NCBI RefSeq assembly: GCF_001429505.1 | Contig: NZ_LMJW01000001.1 | Span: 359,248 to 423,247, forward strand | Source of the DNA: Allobosea sp. Root483D1 | GTDB lineage: Bacteria; Pseudomonadota; Alphaproteobacteria; Rhizobiales; Beijerinckiaceae | Direction: 5' to 3' | Length of the DNA: 64,000 nt | The notes under the pieces: model-generated | What the model saw: the letters and a program-made list of their open reading frames with translations, nothing else | Databases searched by the model: none | What the model was told of the DNA's origin: nothing | Made by a program: the position numbers and the translations under genes | In this document: positions 27,373 through 36,250 of the stretch, piece after piece | Layout of the letters: every line of letters starts with the position of its first letter | Position numbering within the stretch: the first letter of the stretch is position 1

Positions 27373-28406
27373 TGCGGGCCCCGGGCTTCTGGTGGCGCTC
27401 GCCGCCATCCGCCCTCGCCCGGCTGCTGCAACCGCTCGGGGCGCTCTACGGCGGGATCACGCTGAAACGGATGCGCCAACCGGGCGCGCGAGCCGGCATC
27501 CCGGTGATCTGCATCGGCAATTTCGTCGCCGGCGGCGCCGGCAAGACGCCGACCACGCTGGCCCTCGCAGCGAAGCTCTCCACGATGGGTGAGACAGCCT
27601 TCGCCCTGACGCGCGGCTATGGCGGCAAGCTGCCCGGCCCGCTCCGCGTCGACCCGGCCCGGCACAATGCGATCGATGTCGGCGACGAGCCTCTGCTGCT
27701 GGCGGCCCGCCTGCCGACGATCGTGGCGCGCGAGCGGCCGGCCGGCGCGACGCTCGCGCGCGAGGCCGGCGCCAGCCTCGTCCTGATGGATGACGGGCTG
27801 CAGAACCCCTCACTGCACAAGGACCTGCGCCTCGCGATCGTCGACGGTGCTGTCGGTGTCGGCAACGGCCTCTGCCTGCCGGCAGGGCCGCTGCGCGCGC
27901 CACTCGCCGGCCAGCTTGGACAGGTCGACGCCCTCGTCATCATCGGCGAGGGAGCGACAGGCGACAATGTCGCCGTGCAGGCGCTCGCCGTGGGCAAGCG
28001 CGTGCTGCGGGCGCGGCTGGCACCGCCGGTCGAGATCCAGGCCGAGCTCGCCGGGCTATCGGTGCTGGCGGTCTCCGGGATCGGCCGACCGGAGAAATTC
28101 GCGGCGACGCTACGTGATGCCGGAGCGCGGCTTGCCGGCGAGCGCGCCTATGGCGACCATCACGCCTATTCAGCGGGCGACGTCGCGACGCTGATCGCCG
28201 AGGCGAAGGCGAAAGCCTGCCGCATCGCCGTCACCGAGAAGGACATGGTCAAGCTCGCGCCGCTCTGGCCGACGGCCGAGCGCTCGCTCCTGATCTGTGT
28301 GCCGGTCACGCTCGCCTTCGACGATGAAGAGGCGCTCGACGCGCTCCTGCGCGGCTGCCTCGCGAAGGCTCGTTCAGCTGCGGCCGGCGCGGCGCACGCG
28401 CAATAG
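27372..28406 (+). CDS. lpxK: tetraacyldisaccharide 4'-kinase
   Basis: LpxK phosphorylates the 4' position of the lipid A disaccharide. The 344-residue protein has an N-terminal membrane-associated helix, the LpxK Walker A sequence GNFVAGGAGKTPTT (about 52-65), FALTRGYGGK, and VLMDDGLQNPSLHKD (about 137-151) with the catalytic Asp region, then DHHAYS. Its last 33 bases overlap the end of the convergent DUF2093 gene. Confidence 0.96.
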   Translation: MRAPGFWWRSPPSALARLLQPLGALYGGITLKRMRQPGARAGIPVICIGNFVAGGAGKTPTTLALAAKLSTMGETAFALTRGYGGKLPGPLRVDPARHNAIDVGDEPLLLAARLPTIVARERPAGATLAREAGASLVLMDDGLQNPSLHKDLRLAIVDGAVGVGNGLCLPAGPLRAPLAGQLGQVDALVIIGEGATGDNVAVQALAVGKRVLRARLAPPVEIQAELAGLSVLAVSGIGRPEKFAATLRDAGARLAGERAYGDHHAYSAGDVATLIAEAKAKACRIAVTEKDMVKLAPLWPTAERSLLICVPVTLAFDDEEALDALLRGCLAKARSAAAGAAHAQ

Positions 28407-28595
28407 CACGGCCTCGGGCGAGGCATAGGCCTCCTGCCAATCCACCGACCAGTAGCGCAGATCCTCGAGCCGGATCGGGGCGCCGGTGATGGCGCAGCGG
28501 ACGAAGGCGCCAGGACGCACGACCCGGAACTCGCCATGGCCGTAATCGACCAGCGCTTCCGTTCCGGAGGGGGGCAGACGTTCGTTGATGTTCAT
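28374..28595 (-). CDS. DUF2093 family small protein
   Basis: The 73-residue protein matches DUF2093, a small family next to lpxK in Hyphomicrobiales: DYGHGEFRVVRPGAFVRCAI, TGAPIRLEDLRYWSVDWQEAY and a basic tail. Function is unknown. The ATG at 28595 is preferred over a GTG one codon upstream. The end overlaps the lpxK end on the opposite strand by 33 bases. Confidence 0.88.
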   Translation of the reverse strand: MNINERLPPSGTEALVDYGHGEFRVVRPGAFVRCAITGAPIRLEDLRYWSVDWQEAYASPEAVLLRVRRAGRS

Positions 28596-28711
28596 CACGG
28601 GGCCGGGCGGTCGAGCGGCAGAAAGCTAGCGTACAGGTTGCAGTAGGACGCAACCATCTCTGAATCAACGCATTGTTCCAGAATGGTCTTTCTGTGATAG
28701 CGTCAGTTGCG

Positions 28712-29560
28712 ATGATGTCCAGCCTGACCCGCGCCAAGGCACTGGCGATTGGTCTACTTTCCCTGCTCGCGGCGCCCGCGATCGCGGGCGGCTATGAGCG
28801 CGTCCGCATCCCGCATGACGATTATCAGCTCGATGCGGTGCTGTTCCGCCCGGCGGGTCCGGGACCGTTCCCCGCGGTCGTCGCGTTGCATGGCTGCGGC
28901 GGCCTCTGGCGCGAGCCCGACAAGCTCTCGACGCGGCATAGCGACTGGGGCGAGCGTCTGGCCGCAACCGGGCTCGTCGTACTGATGCCGGACAGCTACG
29001 GCTCGCGCAGCCTCGGCTCGCAATGCGGCGTCAAGGAAGTCACCATCCGCGCCAGCCGCGAGCGCGTCGGCGACGCGATGGCGGCGCGGCGCTGGCTGCA
29101 GGAACGTCCCGAGGTCCGCCGGGACGCGATCGCACTGCTCGGCTGGTCGGGCGGCGGCTCCACCATTCTCGCCGCGATCCGGAAGGACCGCAGGCCGGCC
29201 GACCGTCAGCCCGATTTCGTCCGTGCGGTCGCCTTCTATCCGGGCTGCCGGACGCAATCGGAATCGGGCAGCTTCGAAGCGCGGCTTCCAACCCTGATCC
29301 TGATGGGCGACGCCGACGACTGGACGCCGCCCGCCCCTTGCAACTTCCTCGCCAAGGCCGCCCAAGCCCGTGGCGAGCCGGTCGAGATCGTGCTCTATCC
29401 CGGCGCTGTGCATGATTTCGATCATCCGCGCCTCGACCGGCGCGAGAAGGAAGGCATCGCCTATTCCGCCTCCGGAACCGGGAAGGTCACCGTCGGCACC
29501 GATCCGGCGGCGCGCGACGATGCGATCCGGCGGGTAAAAGCCTTCCTGCTGGGCAAGTGA
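28712..29560 (+). CDS. exported dienelactone hydrolase-family alpha/beta hydrolase
   Basis: The 282-residue protein has a signal peptide (about residues 1-26, APAIA then GG) and an alpha/beta-hydrolase fold: VVALHGCGG (oxyanion region, 57-64), LGWSGGGS with the probable nucleophile Ser146, LILMGDADDWTPP with an acidic residue and PGAVHDFDH with the catalytic His. It resembles secreted dienelactone-hydrolase-like esterases, but the nucleophile is Ser and not the Cys of true dienelactone hydrolases. A TTG at 28673 is possible, but the ATG at 28712 gives a clean signal peptide. The substrate is unknown. Confidence 0.85.
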   Translation: MMSSLTRAKALAIGLLSLLAAPAIAGGYERVRIPHDDYQLDAVLFRPAGPGPFPAVVALHGCGGLWREPDKLSTRHSDWGERLAATGLVVLMPDSYGSRSLGSQCGVKEVTIRASRERVGDAMAARRWLQERPEVRRDAIALLGWSGGGSTILAAIRKDRRPADRQPDFVRAVAFYPGCRTQSESGSFEARLPTLILMGDADDWTPPAPCNFLAKAAQARGEPVEIVLYPGAVHDFDHPRLDRREKEGIAYSASGTGKVTVGTDPAARDDAIRRVKAFLLGK

Positions 29561-29594
29561 GCAGCAGGTAGAACGCCGGCTCTGGACCGTCGCG

Positions 29595-30365
29595 CTATCG
29601 GACCGAGGCTGCGAGCGTCACTGCAGGCTTGTCGCCCAGCAACGAGCGGGCGATGTCCTGAGCCAGGCAGCCATAGCCGGCATCGCTCATGTGGAAACGG
29701 TCGCCGGCGAGCGCGGCCATGAAGCCGTCCGCGTCGCGCTGATACCAGCCCAGCATCGCCTGATAGCGCGACAGGACGGGCACGGCCTGCGCCCTGGCGA
29801 CCTCGGCGATGGCTTCGACATAGGCGCGGTAGCGCGCCGTTTCCTTGATGCCGGGGTAGAATTGCGGATCGAGGATCACGAGCCGGGTATGGCTCTGCTT
29901 GGCGGCGGCTATGCCGTCGGCGACGAGGTTGCGGAATGTGCCAAGGTCGCCGCCGGTCACGGCGTCGTTGGTGCCGACCTGCCAGATCACCAGATCGTAA
30001 CGGCCTTGCGCCAGCGCGCCCTTGAGACGCGATAGCGTCTGCGGCGCGGTTTCGCCGCCAATGCCGGCATTGACCATCTCGATGGAGCGACCGGACAGCC
30101 CTTCGCGCAACAGCGAGCCAAGCCGCGCCGGATAGGTCTTGTCCTTGCCGCTGGCGCCGATGCCCTCGGTCGAGGACGAGCCGATGGCGAGGATGCGCAA
30201 GGGGGTGCTGCCGTTGCTCCAGACCGAAGCCAGAGCGGCGGCATCACGCGTCAGCGTCGACGGCTTGCAGATGAACTCGGATGCGCTCGCCTGCTGGGAA
30301 TGCAGGCCCGCGAACGCAAGCATGGCAAAGGCGCAAGCAAGGCCTGTCCGGAAACCGGCGAGCAT
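29595..30365 (-). CDS. secreted SGNH/GDSL-type hydrolase
   Basis: The 256-residue protein has a signal peptide (about 1-28, ASASE) and SGNH blocks: ILAIGSSSTEG (block I, with the nucleophile in GSSS instead of GDS), VNAGIGGET (Gly block), VIWQVGTNDA (Asn block) and GDRFHMSDAGY (Asp and His block). Such enzymes are esterases, lipases or acetyl-xylan/peptidoglycan O-acetyl esterases; the substrate is not clear. It converges on the preceding hydrolase gene, 34 bases apart. The ATG at 30365 is chosen over a TTG at 30383. Confidence 0.87.
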   Translation of the reverse strand: MLAGFRTGLACAFAMLAFAGLHSQQASASEFICKPSTLTRDAAALASVWSNGSTPLRILAIGSSSTEGIGASGKDKTYPARLGSLLREGLSGRSIEMVNAGIGGETAPQTLSRLKGALAQGRYDLVIWQVGTNDAVTGGDLGTFRNLVADGIAAAKQSHTRLVILDPQFYPGIKETARYRAYVEAIAEVARAQAVPVLSRYQAMLGWYQRDADGFMAALAGDRFHMSDAGYGCLAQDIARSLLGDKPAVTLAASVR

Positions 30366-30480
30366 CAAGGATGAATCCCCCAACCGCTATCAAGCAGCGA
30401 TTATCCAGAGCTAGCTGAACGCTGTCTGAACGAAGCCGGGTTCATCCAAAACCGTGGTGAATCGCAGGTTTTCGGGTTCG

Positions 30481-32004
30481 TCAGAACAGATCCCCCTGCC
30501 CCGCCCCTCCGCTCGCCTTGCGCCCGGGTTGCCGCGGCGTCTGCGGCGGGGAGGCTCCGCCCGGCACCACGGCGCCGAAACTGCCATCGGCGAGCGTGAC
30601 CTGGAGAGCAAGTCCCGGGCGGGCTGCTGCCGCGCTGCGCAGCAGATTGCCATCCTCGTCGCGAACCAGCGCATAGCCCCGCGCCAGCACGGCCTGCGGC
30701 CCGAGCGAGGCGGCGAGAGACCAGACGCTCTCCAGCCGGTCGCGGCGACGCTGGAGCTGGCGCGAGAACGCCGCGACCGCGCGCGCGGCAACAGCATCGA
30801 GCCGGTCTCCGGCGCGGGCGATACGGTCGCGCTCGGTGCGAAGAAGTGCGCCGCGCGCTGCTGCGAGCCGCTTGCCGAGCCCGTCGAGGCGGGCGGCATG
30901 GGTTTTCAGTCGCGCCGCCGGCGACTGCGTGTGAAGGCGGCGGTCGAGCTGGGCGAGGCGCTGCTCGTAAGCGCGGGCGTTACGCGCCAGCGCCGGGCCA
31001 AGTCTCGTCGCAGCCAGATCGAGCCGCTGGCGCGGCGCGGCCAGCAGGTTCTCTGGCGTCGGTAGGGCCCGGGCGAGCGCGCGCAGATCGCTGCGGCGGC
31101 GCTCGGACAGGCGCAGCGTCGCGCCCGACAGCCGGCGCGACAGGTCGGTGACTTGCCCCAGCAGTTCGGCGCGCACCGGCACGACCTTCTCGGCTGCGCC
31201 GGTCGGCGTCGGGCTGCGCAGATCGGCGGCGTGGTCGATCAGGGTCACGTCGGTCTCGTGGCCGACGGCCGAGACCAGCGGGATCAGCGAGGCCGCGGCG
31301 GCGCGCACCACCACCTCCTCGTTGAAGCCCATCAGGTCCTCGAGCGAGCCGCCGCCGCGCGCGACGATGATCACGTCCGGGCGCGGGATGCGGCCGCCTT
31401 CGGGCAATGCGTTGAAGCCCGCGATCGCGTTGGCGACCTCGGCCGCGCTGCTCTCACCCTGGACGCGCACCGGCCAGACCAGGACATGGCGCGGAAAGCG
31501 TTCCTCCAGCCGGTGCAGGATGTCACGGATGACAGCGCCGGTCGGCGAGGTGATGACGCCGACGACGCGCGGCAGGAAGGGGATGAGCTGTTTGCGGCCT
31601 GCATCGAACAGGCCTTCGGCGGCGAGCTTCTTGCGCCGCTCCTCTAGCAGCGCCATCAACGCGCCGATGCCGGCCGGCTCGAGCGAATCGATGATGATCT
31701 GGTAGCTCGACTTGCCGGCGAAGGTGGTGATCTTGCCGGTGGCGATGACCTCCAACCCCTCCTGGGGCTTGGTCTTCAGCCGGCCGAAGACCCCCTTCCA
31801 GATCACCGCGTCGATCTTGGCGTTGGCGTCCTTCAGCGAGAAGTAGACATGGCCGGAGCCGACCGGGCCGCGATAGCCGGAGATTTCGCCGCGCACGCGC
31901 ACGAAGCCGAAGGCATCCTCCAGCGTGCGCTTGAGCGCGCCGGAGAGATCGGAGACCGACCATTCGGGGGCATTGCCGGGGGCTTGAGGCGATTCGCTGT
32001 CCAT
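30481..32004 (-). CDS. xseA: exodeoxyribonuclease VII large subunit
   Basis: XseA is the catalytic subunit of exonuclease VII, which degrades single-stranded DNA from both ends. The 507-residue protein has an N-terminal OB fold ([25 protein letters not shown]), the catalytic core ([60 protein letters not shown]) and a long Arg-rich coiled coil. The C-terminus is a disordered basic tail ending in GDLF. The small subunit XseB is not in the window, as usual for alphaproteobacteria. Confidence 0.96.
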   Translation of the reverse strand: MDSESPQAPGNAPEWSVSDLSGALKRTLEDAFGFVRVRGEISGYRGPVGSGHVYFSLKDANAKIDAVIWKGVFGRLKTKPQEGLEVIATGKITTFAGKSSYQIIIDSLEPAGIGALMALLEERRKKLAAEGLFDAGRKQLIPFLPRVVGVITSPTGAVIRDILHRLEERFPRHVLVWPVRVQGESSAAEVANAIAGFNALPEGGRIPRPDVIIVARGGGSLEDLMGFNEEVVVRAAAASLIPLVSAVGHETDVTLIDHAADLRSPTPTGAAEKVVPVRAELLGQVTDLSRRLSGATLRLSERRRSDLRALARALPTPENLLAAPRQRLDLAATRLGPALARNARAYEQRLAQLDRRLHTQSPAARLKTHAARLDGLGKRLAAARGALLRTERDRIARAGDRLDAVAARAVAAFSRQLQRRRDRLESVWSLAASLGPQAVLARGYALVRDEDGNLLRSAAAARPGLALQVTLADGSFGAVVPGGASPPQTPRQPGRKASGGAGQGDLF

Positions 32005-32104
32005 GGCGCGAACTTAGCGGCACGAGGACACAAGCAGAAGCGTTGCCCTGTCAGAGGATGGCGGCTATTGCGCGCCTTGTGGACTTCTTGCTGGAACCCA
32101 CCAT

Positions 32105-32214
32105 GTCGTCCCGGGCGATCGGAGGAAGACCCGGGACCCATTCCGGAACCTCTTTCGGGAAGGCTCAGGAATGGATCCCGGATCGGCGCGGCTCCGCCGC
32201 TTGTCCGGGATGAC
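32105..32214. repeat. intergenic palindromic repeat ('gtcatcccgg' family)
   Basis: Outer arms GTCGTCCCGG (32105-32114) and CCGGGATGAC (32205-32214) pair with one wobble, and inner inverted repeats (GACCCGGGACCCATTCC with GGAATGGATCCCGG) form a large stem. This is a known type of alphaproteobacterial intergenic repeat. It lies between xseA and purD, which diverge, so it may affect their promoters. Confidence 0.75.
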
Positions 32215-32261
32215 CGATGAGGTTGGTGTGCCAGCGACTGCGACCTGAACGAGGCGGTGCG

Positions 32262-33542
32262 ATGAACATTCTTCTGATCGGGTCCGGCGGACGCGAACAT
32301 GCCCTGGCCTGGGCGATCTCGGCCTCGCCGCTCTGCGACAAGCTCTTCATCGCCCCCGGCAATCCCGGCACCGGCCAATGCGGCACGAATATCGTGCTGG
32401 ATATCGCCGACCACCGCGCCGTGGCCGATTTCTGCAAGGTGATGGGCGTCGGCCTCGCCGTGATCGGGCCTGAGGGGCCGCTGGTCGACGGCATCGCCGA
32501 CGATCTCGAAGCCGCCGGGATCAAGACCTTCGGCCCGTCGAAGGCAGCAGCACAGCTCGAGGGCTCGAAGGCCTTCACCAAGGAGCTCTGCGCCGAGTTC
32601 GATATCCCGACCGCAGCCTTCGCCCGCTTCACCGACGAAGCCGCAGCCAGGGCTTACGTCGCCAAGACTGGTGCGCCTTTGGTGATCAAGGCCGACGGGC
32701 TCGCCGCCGGCAAGGGCGTGGTCATGGCCGAGACCATCGAACAGGCCAATGAGGCCTTGGCGATGATGTTCTCCGGCGGGCTCGGCGCGGCCGGCGCCGA
32801 GGTCGTGATCGAGGAGTGGATGATCGGCGAGGAAGCCAGTTTCTTCGCGCTCTGCGACGGCACGCATGCGCTCGCGCTCGCTTCGGCCCAGGACCACAAG
32901 CGCGTGGGTGATGGCGACACCGGCCCGAACACCGGCGGCATGGGCGCCTATTCGCCGGCCCCGGTCATGACCAAGGCACTGGAAGATCAGGTCATGGCCG
33001 AGATCATCGCGCCGACGCTCGCCGGCATGGCAAAGCGAGGCACGCCGTTCAAGGGCATCCTCTACGCCGGGCTGATGATCACGGCACAGGGTCCCAAGCT
33101 GATCGAATACAACACGCGCTTCGGCGATCCTGAATGCGAGGTGCTGATGCCGCGCCTCAAAAGCGACATCGTGCCGGCGCTGCTCGCCGCCTGCGATGGC
33201 GTGCTGAACGCGGTCGATCTGCGCTGGTCGGACCAGGCGGCGCTGACGGTGGTGATGGCTGCGAACGGCTACCCAGCCACGCCCGAGAAGGGCAGCGTCA
33301 TCAAGGGCATCGAGAAGGCTGCCGCCGAAAAGGACGTGCTGGTCTTCCATGCCGGCACACAGGCGAAGGGCGACGACATCATCGCCAATGGCGGGCGCGT
33401 GCTTAACATCGTCGCGCTCGGCAAGACTGTCTCTGAAGCGCAAGCCAAAGCCTATGCTGCAGTCGACCTGATCGACTGGCCGGGCGGCTTCTGCCGACGC
33501 GATATCGGCTGGCAGGCGGTGAAGCGCGAGCGTGAAGGCTGA
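32262..33542 (+). CDS. purD: phosphoribosylamine--glycine ligase
   Basis: PurD joins glycine to phosphoribosylamine in purine synthesis, using ATP. The 426-residue ATP-grasp protein has the N-terminal [39 protein letters not shown] (ATP-grasp), [16 protein letters not shown] (the family signature) and [13 protein letters not shown]. The start at 32262 gives the standard N-terminus. The vapB operator follows 18 bases after the stop. Confidence 0.97.
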   Translation: MNILLIGSGGREHALAWAISASPLCDKLFIAPGNPGTGQCGTNIVLDIADHRAVADFCKVMGVGLAVIGPEGPLVDGIADDLEAAGIKTFGPSKAAAQLEGSKAFTKELCAEFDIPTAAFARFTDEAAARAYVAKTGAPLVIKADGLAAGKGVVMAETIEQANEALAMMFSGGLGAAGAEVVIEEWMIGEEASFFALCDGTHALALASAQDHKRVGDGDTGPNTGGMGAYSPAPVMTKALEDQVMAEIIAPTLAGMAKRGTPFKGILYAGLMITAQGPKLIEYNTRFGDPECEVLMPRLKSDIVPALLAACDGVLNAVDLRWSDQAALTVVMAANGYPATPEKGSVIKGIEKAAAEKDVLVFHAGTQAKGDDIIANGGRVLNIVALGKTVSEAQAKAYAAVDLIDWPGGFCRRDIGWQAVKREREG

Positions 33543-33560
33543 CAAGGCGACTACCAGGTC

Positions 33561-33589
33561 GTATATATCGAGACAGGATCGATATATAC
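33561..33589. promoter_or_regulatory. inverted-repeat operator of the vapBC operon
   Basis: GTATATATCGA (33561-33571) and TCGATATATAC (33579-33589) are perfect inverted repeats with a seven-base spacer, 11 bases before vapB. Such AT-rich palindromes are the usual binding sites for VapB-VapC autorepression. The stretch differs sharply from the GC-rich surroundings. Confidence 0.8.
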
Positions 33590-33600
33590 GCGAGGATGCC

Positions 33601-33855
33601 ATGGCCATCCTGATCAAGGACCCCGAAACGGACCGGATCGTCCGCGAGCTCGCGGCACGCACGGGCAGGACGATCACCGACGCGGTCAAGACAGCAGCGG
33701 AGCGCGAGCTTGCCGAGTTGCCGCCGCGCAAGGGCCGGATCGACATGGAGAAGCTTGAGAAGCTGCTCGCCGAGATCGACGCCATGCCGAAGATCAACAG
33801 TGATCTCAGCGATGATGAGATCATCGGCTATGACGAGAATGGCGTCCCATCGTGA
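33601..33855 (+). CDS. vapB: VapB-type antitoxin (Rv0623-like)
   Basis: The 84-residue protein has an N-terminal ribbon-helix-helix-like DNA-binding part (MAILIKDPETDRIVRELAARTGRTITDAVKTA, the Rv0623/PSK type) and a C-terminal acidic tail that would cover the toxin active site. It would neutralise the VapC nuclease and repress the operon through the palindrome just upstream. The start at 33601 is the family N-terminus. Its stop overlaps the GTG start of vapC by four bases. Confidence 0.93.
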   Translation: MAILIKDPETDRIVRELAARTGRTITDAVKTAAERELAELPPRKGRIDMEKLEKLLAEIDAMPKINSDLSDDEIIGYDENGVPS

Positions 33856-34274
33856 CGGCCTCGCCGATTGTCGTCGACAGCTCGGCGATCATCGCGGTCC
33901 TGCTCAAGGAGCCGGAGCGTGCCCTCTTCGTTTCCGTTCTGGACGACAGCGCCGACGCCTGCTGTTCGGCAGTCACCTTCGTGGAAACCTTCATGGTGGC
34001 GATGGGCCGTGTGCCGAACTTCACGTTCGAGCGTTACATCGCATTGATGGACGGTTTCGGAATCCGTCGTGTTCCGGTCGATGACGAGCAGAGTACGCTG
34101 TCAGCCCAGGCCTTCCTGCGTTTCGGCAAGGGGCGCCATGCTGCCCGCCTCAACCTCGGCGACTGCTTCTCTTATGCTCTTGCCAAATCCTTGAACGCGC
34201 CTCTGCTCTACAAGGGCGGGGATTTCGGCCGGACCGACATCGTTTCGGCGATCACGACGGGAGCACGGCCATGA
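33852..34274 (+). CDS. vapC: VapC-type PIN-domain ribonuclease toxin
   Basis: The 140-residue PIN-domain protein has the expected acidic residues: D9 (VVDSSAIIAVL), E45 (FVETFM), D104 (NLGDCFSYALAK) and D124 or D129 (KGGDFGRTD). VapC toxins cleave tRNA or rRNA when the antitoxin is lost. GTG start within the GTGA overlap with vapB. Its stop in turn overlaps the ATG of the downstream dehalogenase-like gene by four bases, so three genes form a tight operon. Confidence 0.94.
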   Translation: MTASPIVVDSSAIIAVLLKEPERALFVSVLDDSADACCSAVTFVETFMVAMGRVPNFTFERYIALMDGFGIRRVPVDDEQSTLSAQAFLRFGKGRHAARLNLGDCFSYALAKSLNAPLLYKGGDFGRTDIVSAITTGARP

Positions 34275-35185
34275 CCAATATCGACAGCCTCTTCCCCGGT
34301 TTTGAGGCGCGCTGGGTCGACGGGCCGGTCGGCAAGATCTTCGCCCGCGTCGGCGGCGAGGGACCACCTGTGGTGCTGATCCACGGCTTCCCGCAAACCC
34401 ATGCCGAATGGCACGAGATGGCGGGCGAACTGGCGAAGAAGCATACCGTCGTCTGCCCTGATCTGCGCGGCTATGGCTGGTCTGCTGCCCCGCACGGCGA
34501 TGGCGGCAAGGCACTCTATACCAAGCGCGGCATGGGCGAGGACATCGTCGCCCTGATGAGCGCGCTCGGCTTCAACCGTTTCGCGGTGATCGGCCATGAC
34601 CGCGGCGCTCGCGTCGCCTATCGCCTCGCGCTCGACCATCCCGGCCGGGTCGAGCGGCTCGTCCTGCTCGACATCCTGCCGACCGTGTCGATGTGGGAAG
34701 GCATGAACGCGGCGCGCGCCATGCAGGTCTATCACTGGACCTTCCTGGCCCAGCCCGAGCCGGTGCCGGAGAAGCTGATCCAGGCCGACCCTGCCGGCTG
34801 GCTCGACCATACGATCGCGAGCTGGACGCGGGCCAAGGAGCTGAAGGCCTTCCACCCGCTGGCGCTGGCCGCCTACGCCGATTCCTTCAACGATCCGTCG
34901 CGCATCCATGCCGCCTGCGAGGATTATCGCGCCGGTGCGACGACCGATGTCGAGCACGACAAGGCCGATCTCGGGGCGGGCAAAAAGATCCTCTGCCCGG
35001 TGCTGGTGCTCTGGGGCGAGGCCGGCATTCCCGCCAAGGGCGCGAGCCCGCTCGAAATCTGGCGCGAGACCTTCGCGCCACAGGCGGAAGGGCTGGCGAT
35101 CGCCAGCGGCCATTTCCTGCCGGAGGAGAATCCGCAGGACACCCTCGCGGCAGTGAAACCTTTCCTCGCCAGACCGCTTTCATAA
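34271..35185 (+). CDS. fluoroacetate dehalogenase-like alpha/beta hydrolase
   Basis: The 304-residue protein matches, at the same positions, the active-site residues I know for the Rhodopseudomonas fluoroacetate dehalogenase: nucleophile D110 in GHDRGAR, carboxylate-binding R111 and R114, D134, the fluoride pocket H155, W156 and Y219, and W185. The catalytic His is H281, one position later. This supports hydrolysis of fluoroacetate or chloroacetate to glycolate, but activity is not shown; related epoxide hydrolases share the fold. Start and vapC stop overlap (ATGA), coupling its translation to the toxin-antitoxin pair. Confidence 0.85.
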   Translation: MTNIDSLFPGFEARWVDGPVGKIFARVGGEGPPVVLIHGFPQTHAEWHEMAGELAKKHTVVCPDLRGYGWSAAPHGDGGKALYTKRGMGEDIVALMSALGFNRFAVIGHDRGARVAYRLALDHPGRVERLVLLDILPTVSMWEGMNAARAMQVYHWTFLAQPEPVPEKLIQADPAGWLDHTIASWTRAKELKAFHPLALAAYADSFNDPSRIHAACEDYRAGATTDVEHDKADLGAGKKILCPVLVLWGEAGIPAKGASPLEIWRETFAPQAEGLAIASGHFLPEENPQDTLAAVKPFLARPLS

Positions 35186-35193
35186 ATACGCGG

Positions 35194-35231
35194 GTCATCC
35201 CGGACGGAGCGAGGCGGAGATCCGGGACGAC
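35194..35231. repeat. intergenic palindromic repeat ('gtcatcccgga' family)
   Basis: GTCATCCCGGA (35194-35204) and TCCGGGACGAC (35221-35231) pair with one wobble around a short loop. It lies after the dehalogenase-like gene and before the patatin gene and could act as a terminator or mRNA end. It belongs to the same family as the element between xseA and purD. Confidence 0.75.
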
Positions 35232-35279
35232 TATGAAAGGGCTCGCCTCGATGTGCCCTGAAACGGATCGCCTCTCGCT

Positions 35280-36155
35280 ATGACCTTGCTCCAGCCTGCA
35301 ACGAATCGAGCCCCCTCCCAGCCCGAGCTCGTCCTCGTGCTCGGCTCGGGCGGCGCGCGGGGGCTCAGCCATATCCCGGTGCTGGAGGCGCTCGACGAGC
35401 TCGGGCTGAAGCCGGCGCTGATCGCCGGCTCGTCGATGGGCGCGATCGTCGGCGCGGCCTATGCCGCCGGCCTCTCCGGCCGCGATCTCCGCGCCCATGT
35501 CGAGGCCAGTTTCCGCGACCGCGCGCGGGTGATCGCCCGGCTGCTCGAAGCGCGCGTCGGCAAGATCGCCGATCTCTGGCGCGGCGGGCTCGGCAATCCC
35601 GTCCTGATCGACGGCGAGCGCCTGCTCGACCTGTTCTGGCCGCAGGCCGTGCCTGATCGCTTCGAGGAACTCGGCATCCCCTTCCTCTGCGTTGCGACCG
35701 ACTACCACCTGCATGACGAGGTCATCATCGGCAGCGGCCCGTTGACGCCGGCTGTCGCCGCCTCACTGGCGATCCCGGGCCTGATCCGGCCGGTAACGAT
35801 CGGCGGGCGGGTGCTGATCGACGGCGGCGCGATCAACCCCCTGCCCTATGACCGCCTGCTGGCGCCAGGACGCCTCGTGCTCGCGGTCGACACCAGCGCC
35901 CCCGCTACCATTAGCGACAGCCGCGTGCCGGAGCCGCTGGAGGCGATGGTCGGCGTCTCGCAGATCCTGACGCGGGCGCTGGTCCAGCGCATGATCGAGC
36001 GTCAGCCGCCGGACATCCTGATCCGCGCCGGCGGCGAAGGCTTCGGCGGGCTCGACTTCTTCCGCTGGCAGGCGATCTTCGAGGCCGCCCAGCCGGCCAA
36101 GGAGGAGGTCAAGCGGAGGCTGTCAGAGGCGCTGGAGAAGGCGGCGGTGGCGTGA
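35280..36155 (+). CDS. patatin-like phospholipase
   Basis: The 291-residue protein has the patatin catalytic features: oxyanion loop GSGGARG (22-28), nucleophile Ser52 in GSSMG and the dyad Asp181 in IDGGAINPLP. Bacterial relatives (RssA-like) are lipid acyl hydrolases, often with unknown target. There is no signal peptide, so it is cytoplasmic or membrane-associated. A palindromic repeat separates it from the dehalogenase operon, and another follows it. No function can be read from context. Confidence 0.92.
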   Translation: MTLLQPATNRAPSQPELVLVLGSGGARGLSHIPVLEALDELGLKPALIAGSSMGAIVGAAYAAGLSGRDLRAHVEASFRDRARVIARLLEARVGKIADLWRGGLGNPVLIDGERLLDLFWPQAVPDRFEELGIPFLCVATDYHLHDEVIIGSGPLTPAVAASLAIPGLIRPVTIGGRVLIDGGAINPLPYDRLLAPGRLVLAVDTSAPATISDSRVPEPLEAMVGVSQILTRALVQRMIERQPPDILIRAGGEGFGGLDFFRWQAIFEAAQPAKEEVKRRLSEALEKAAVA

Positions 36156-36158
36156 GAC

Positions 36159-36250
36159 GTCATGCTCGGGCTTGACCCGAGCATCTCGGAAACCAGTGCC
36201 AGCTGGTCATGAGGTTCTCGGGTCTGCGCTCCGCGCCGCCCGAGAATGAC
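36159..36250. repeat. palindromic repeat running into the arsR-type gene
   Basis: ATGCTCGGG (36162-36170) and CCCGAGCAT (36176-36184) make a perfect nine-base hairpin, and outer GTCAT... and ...ATGAC arms end at about 36250. The second half overlaps the last 14-15 codons of the ArsR-type gene, which seems to have been extended by the repeat. Confidence 0.7.
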
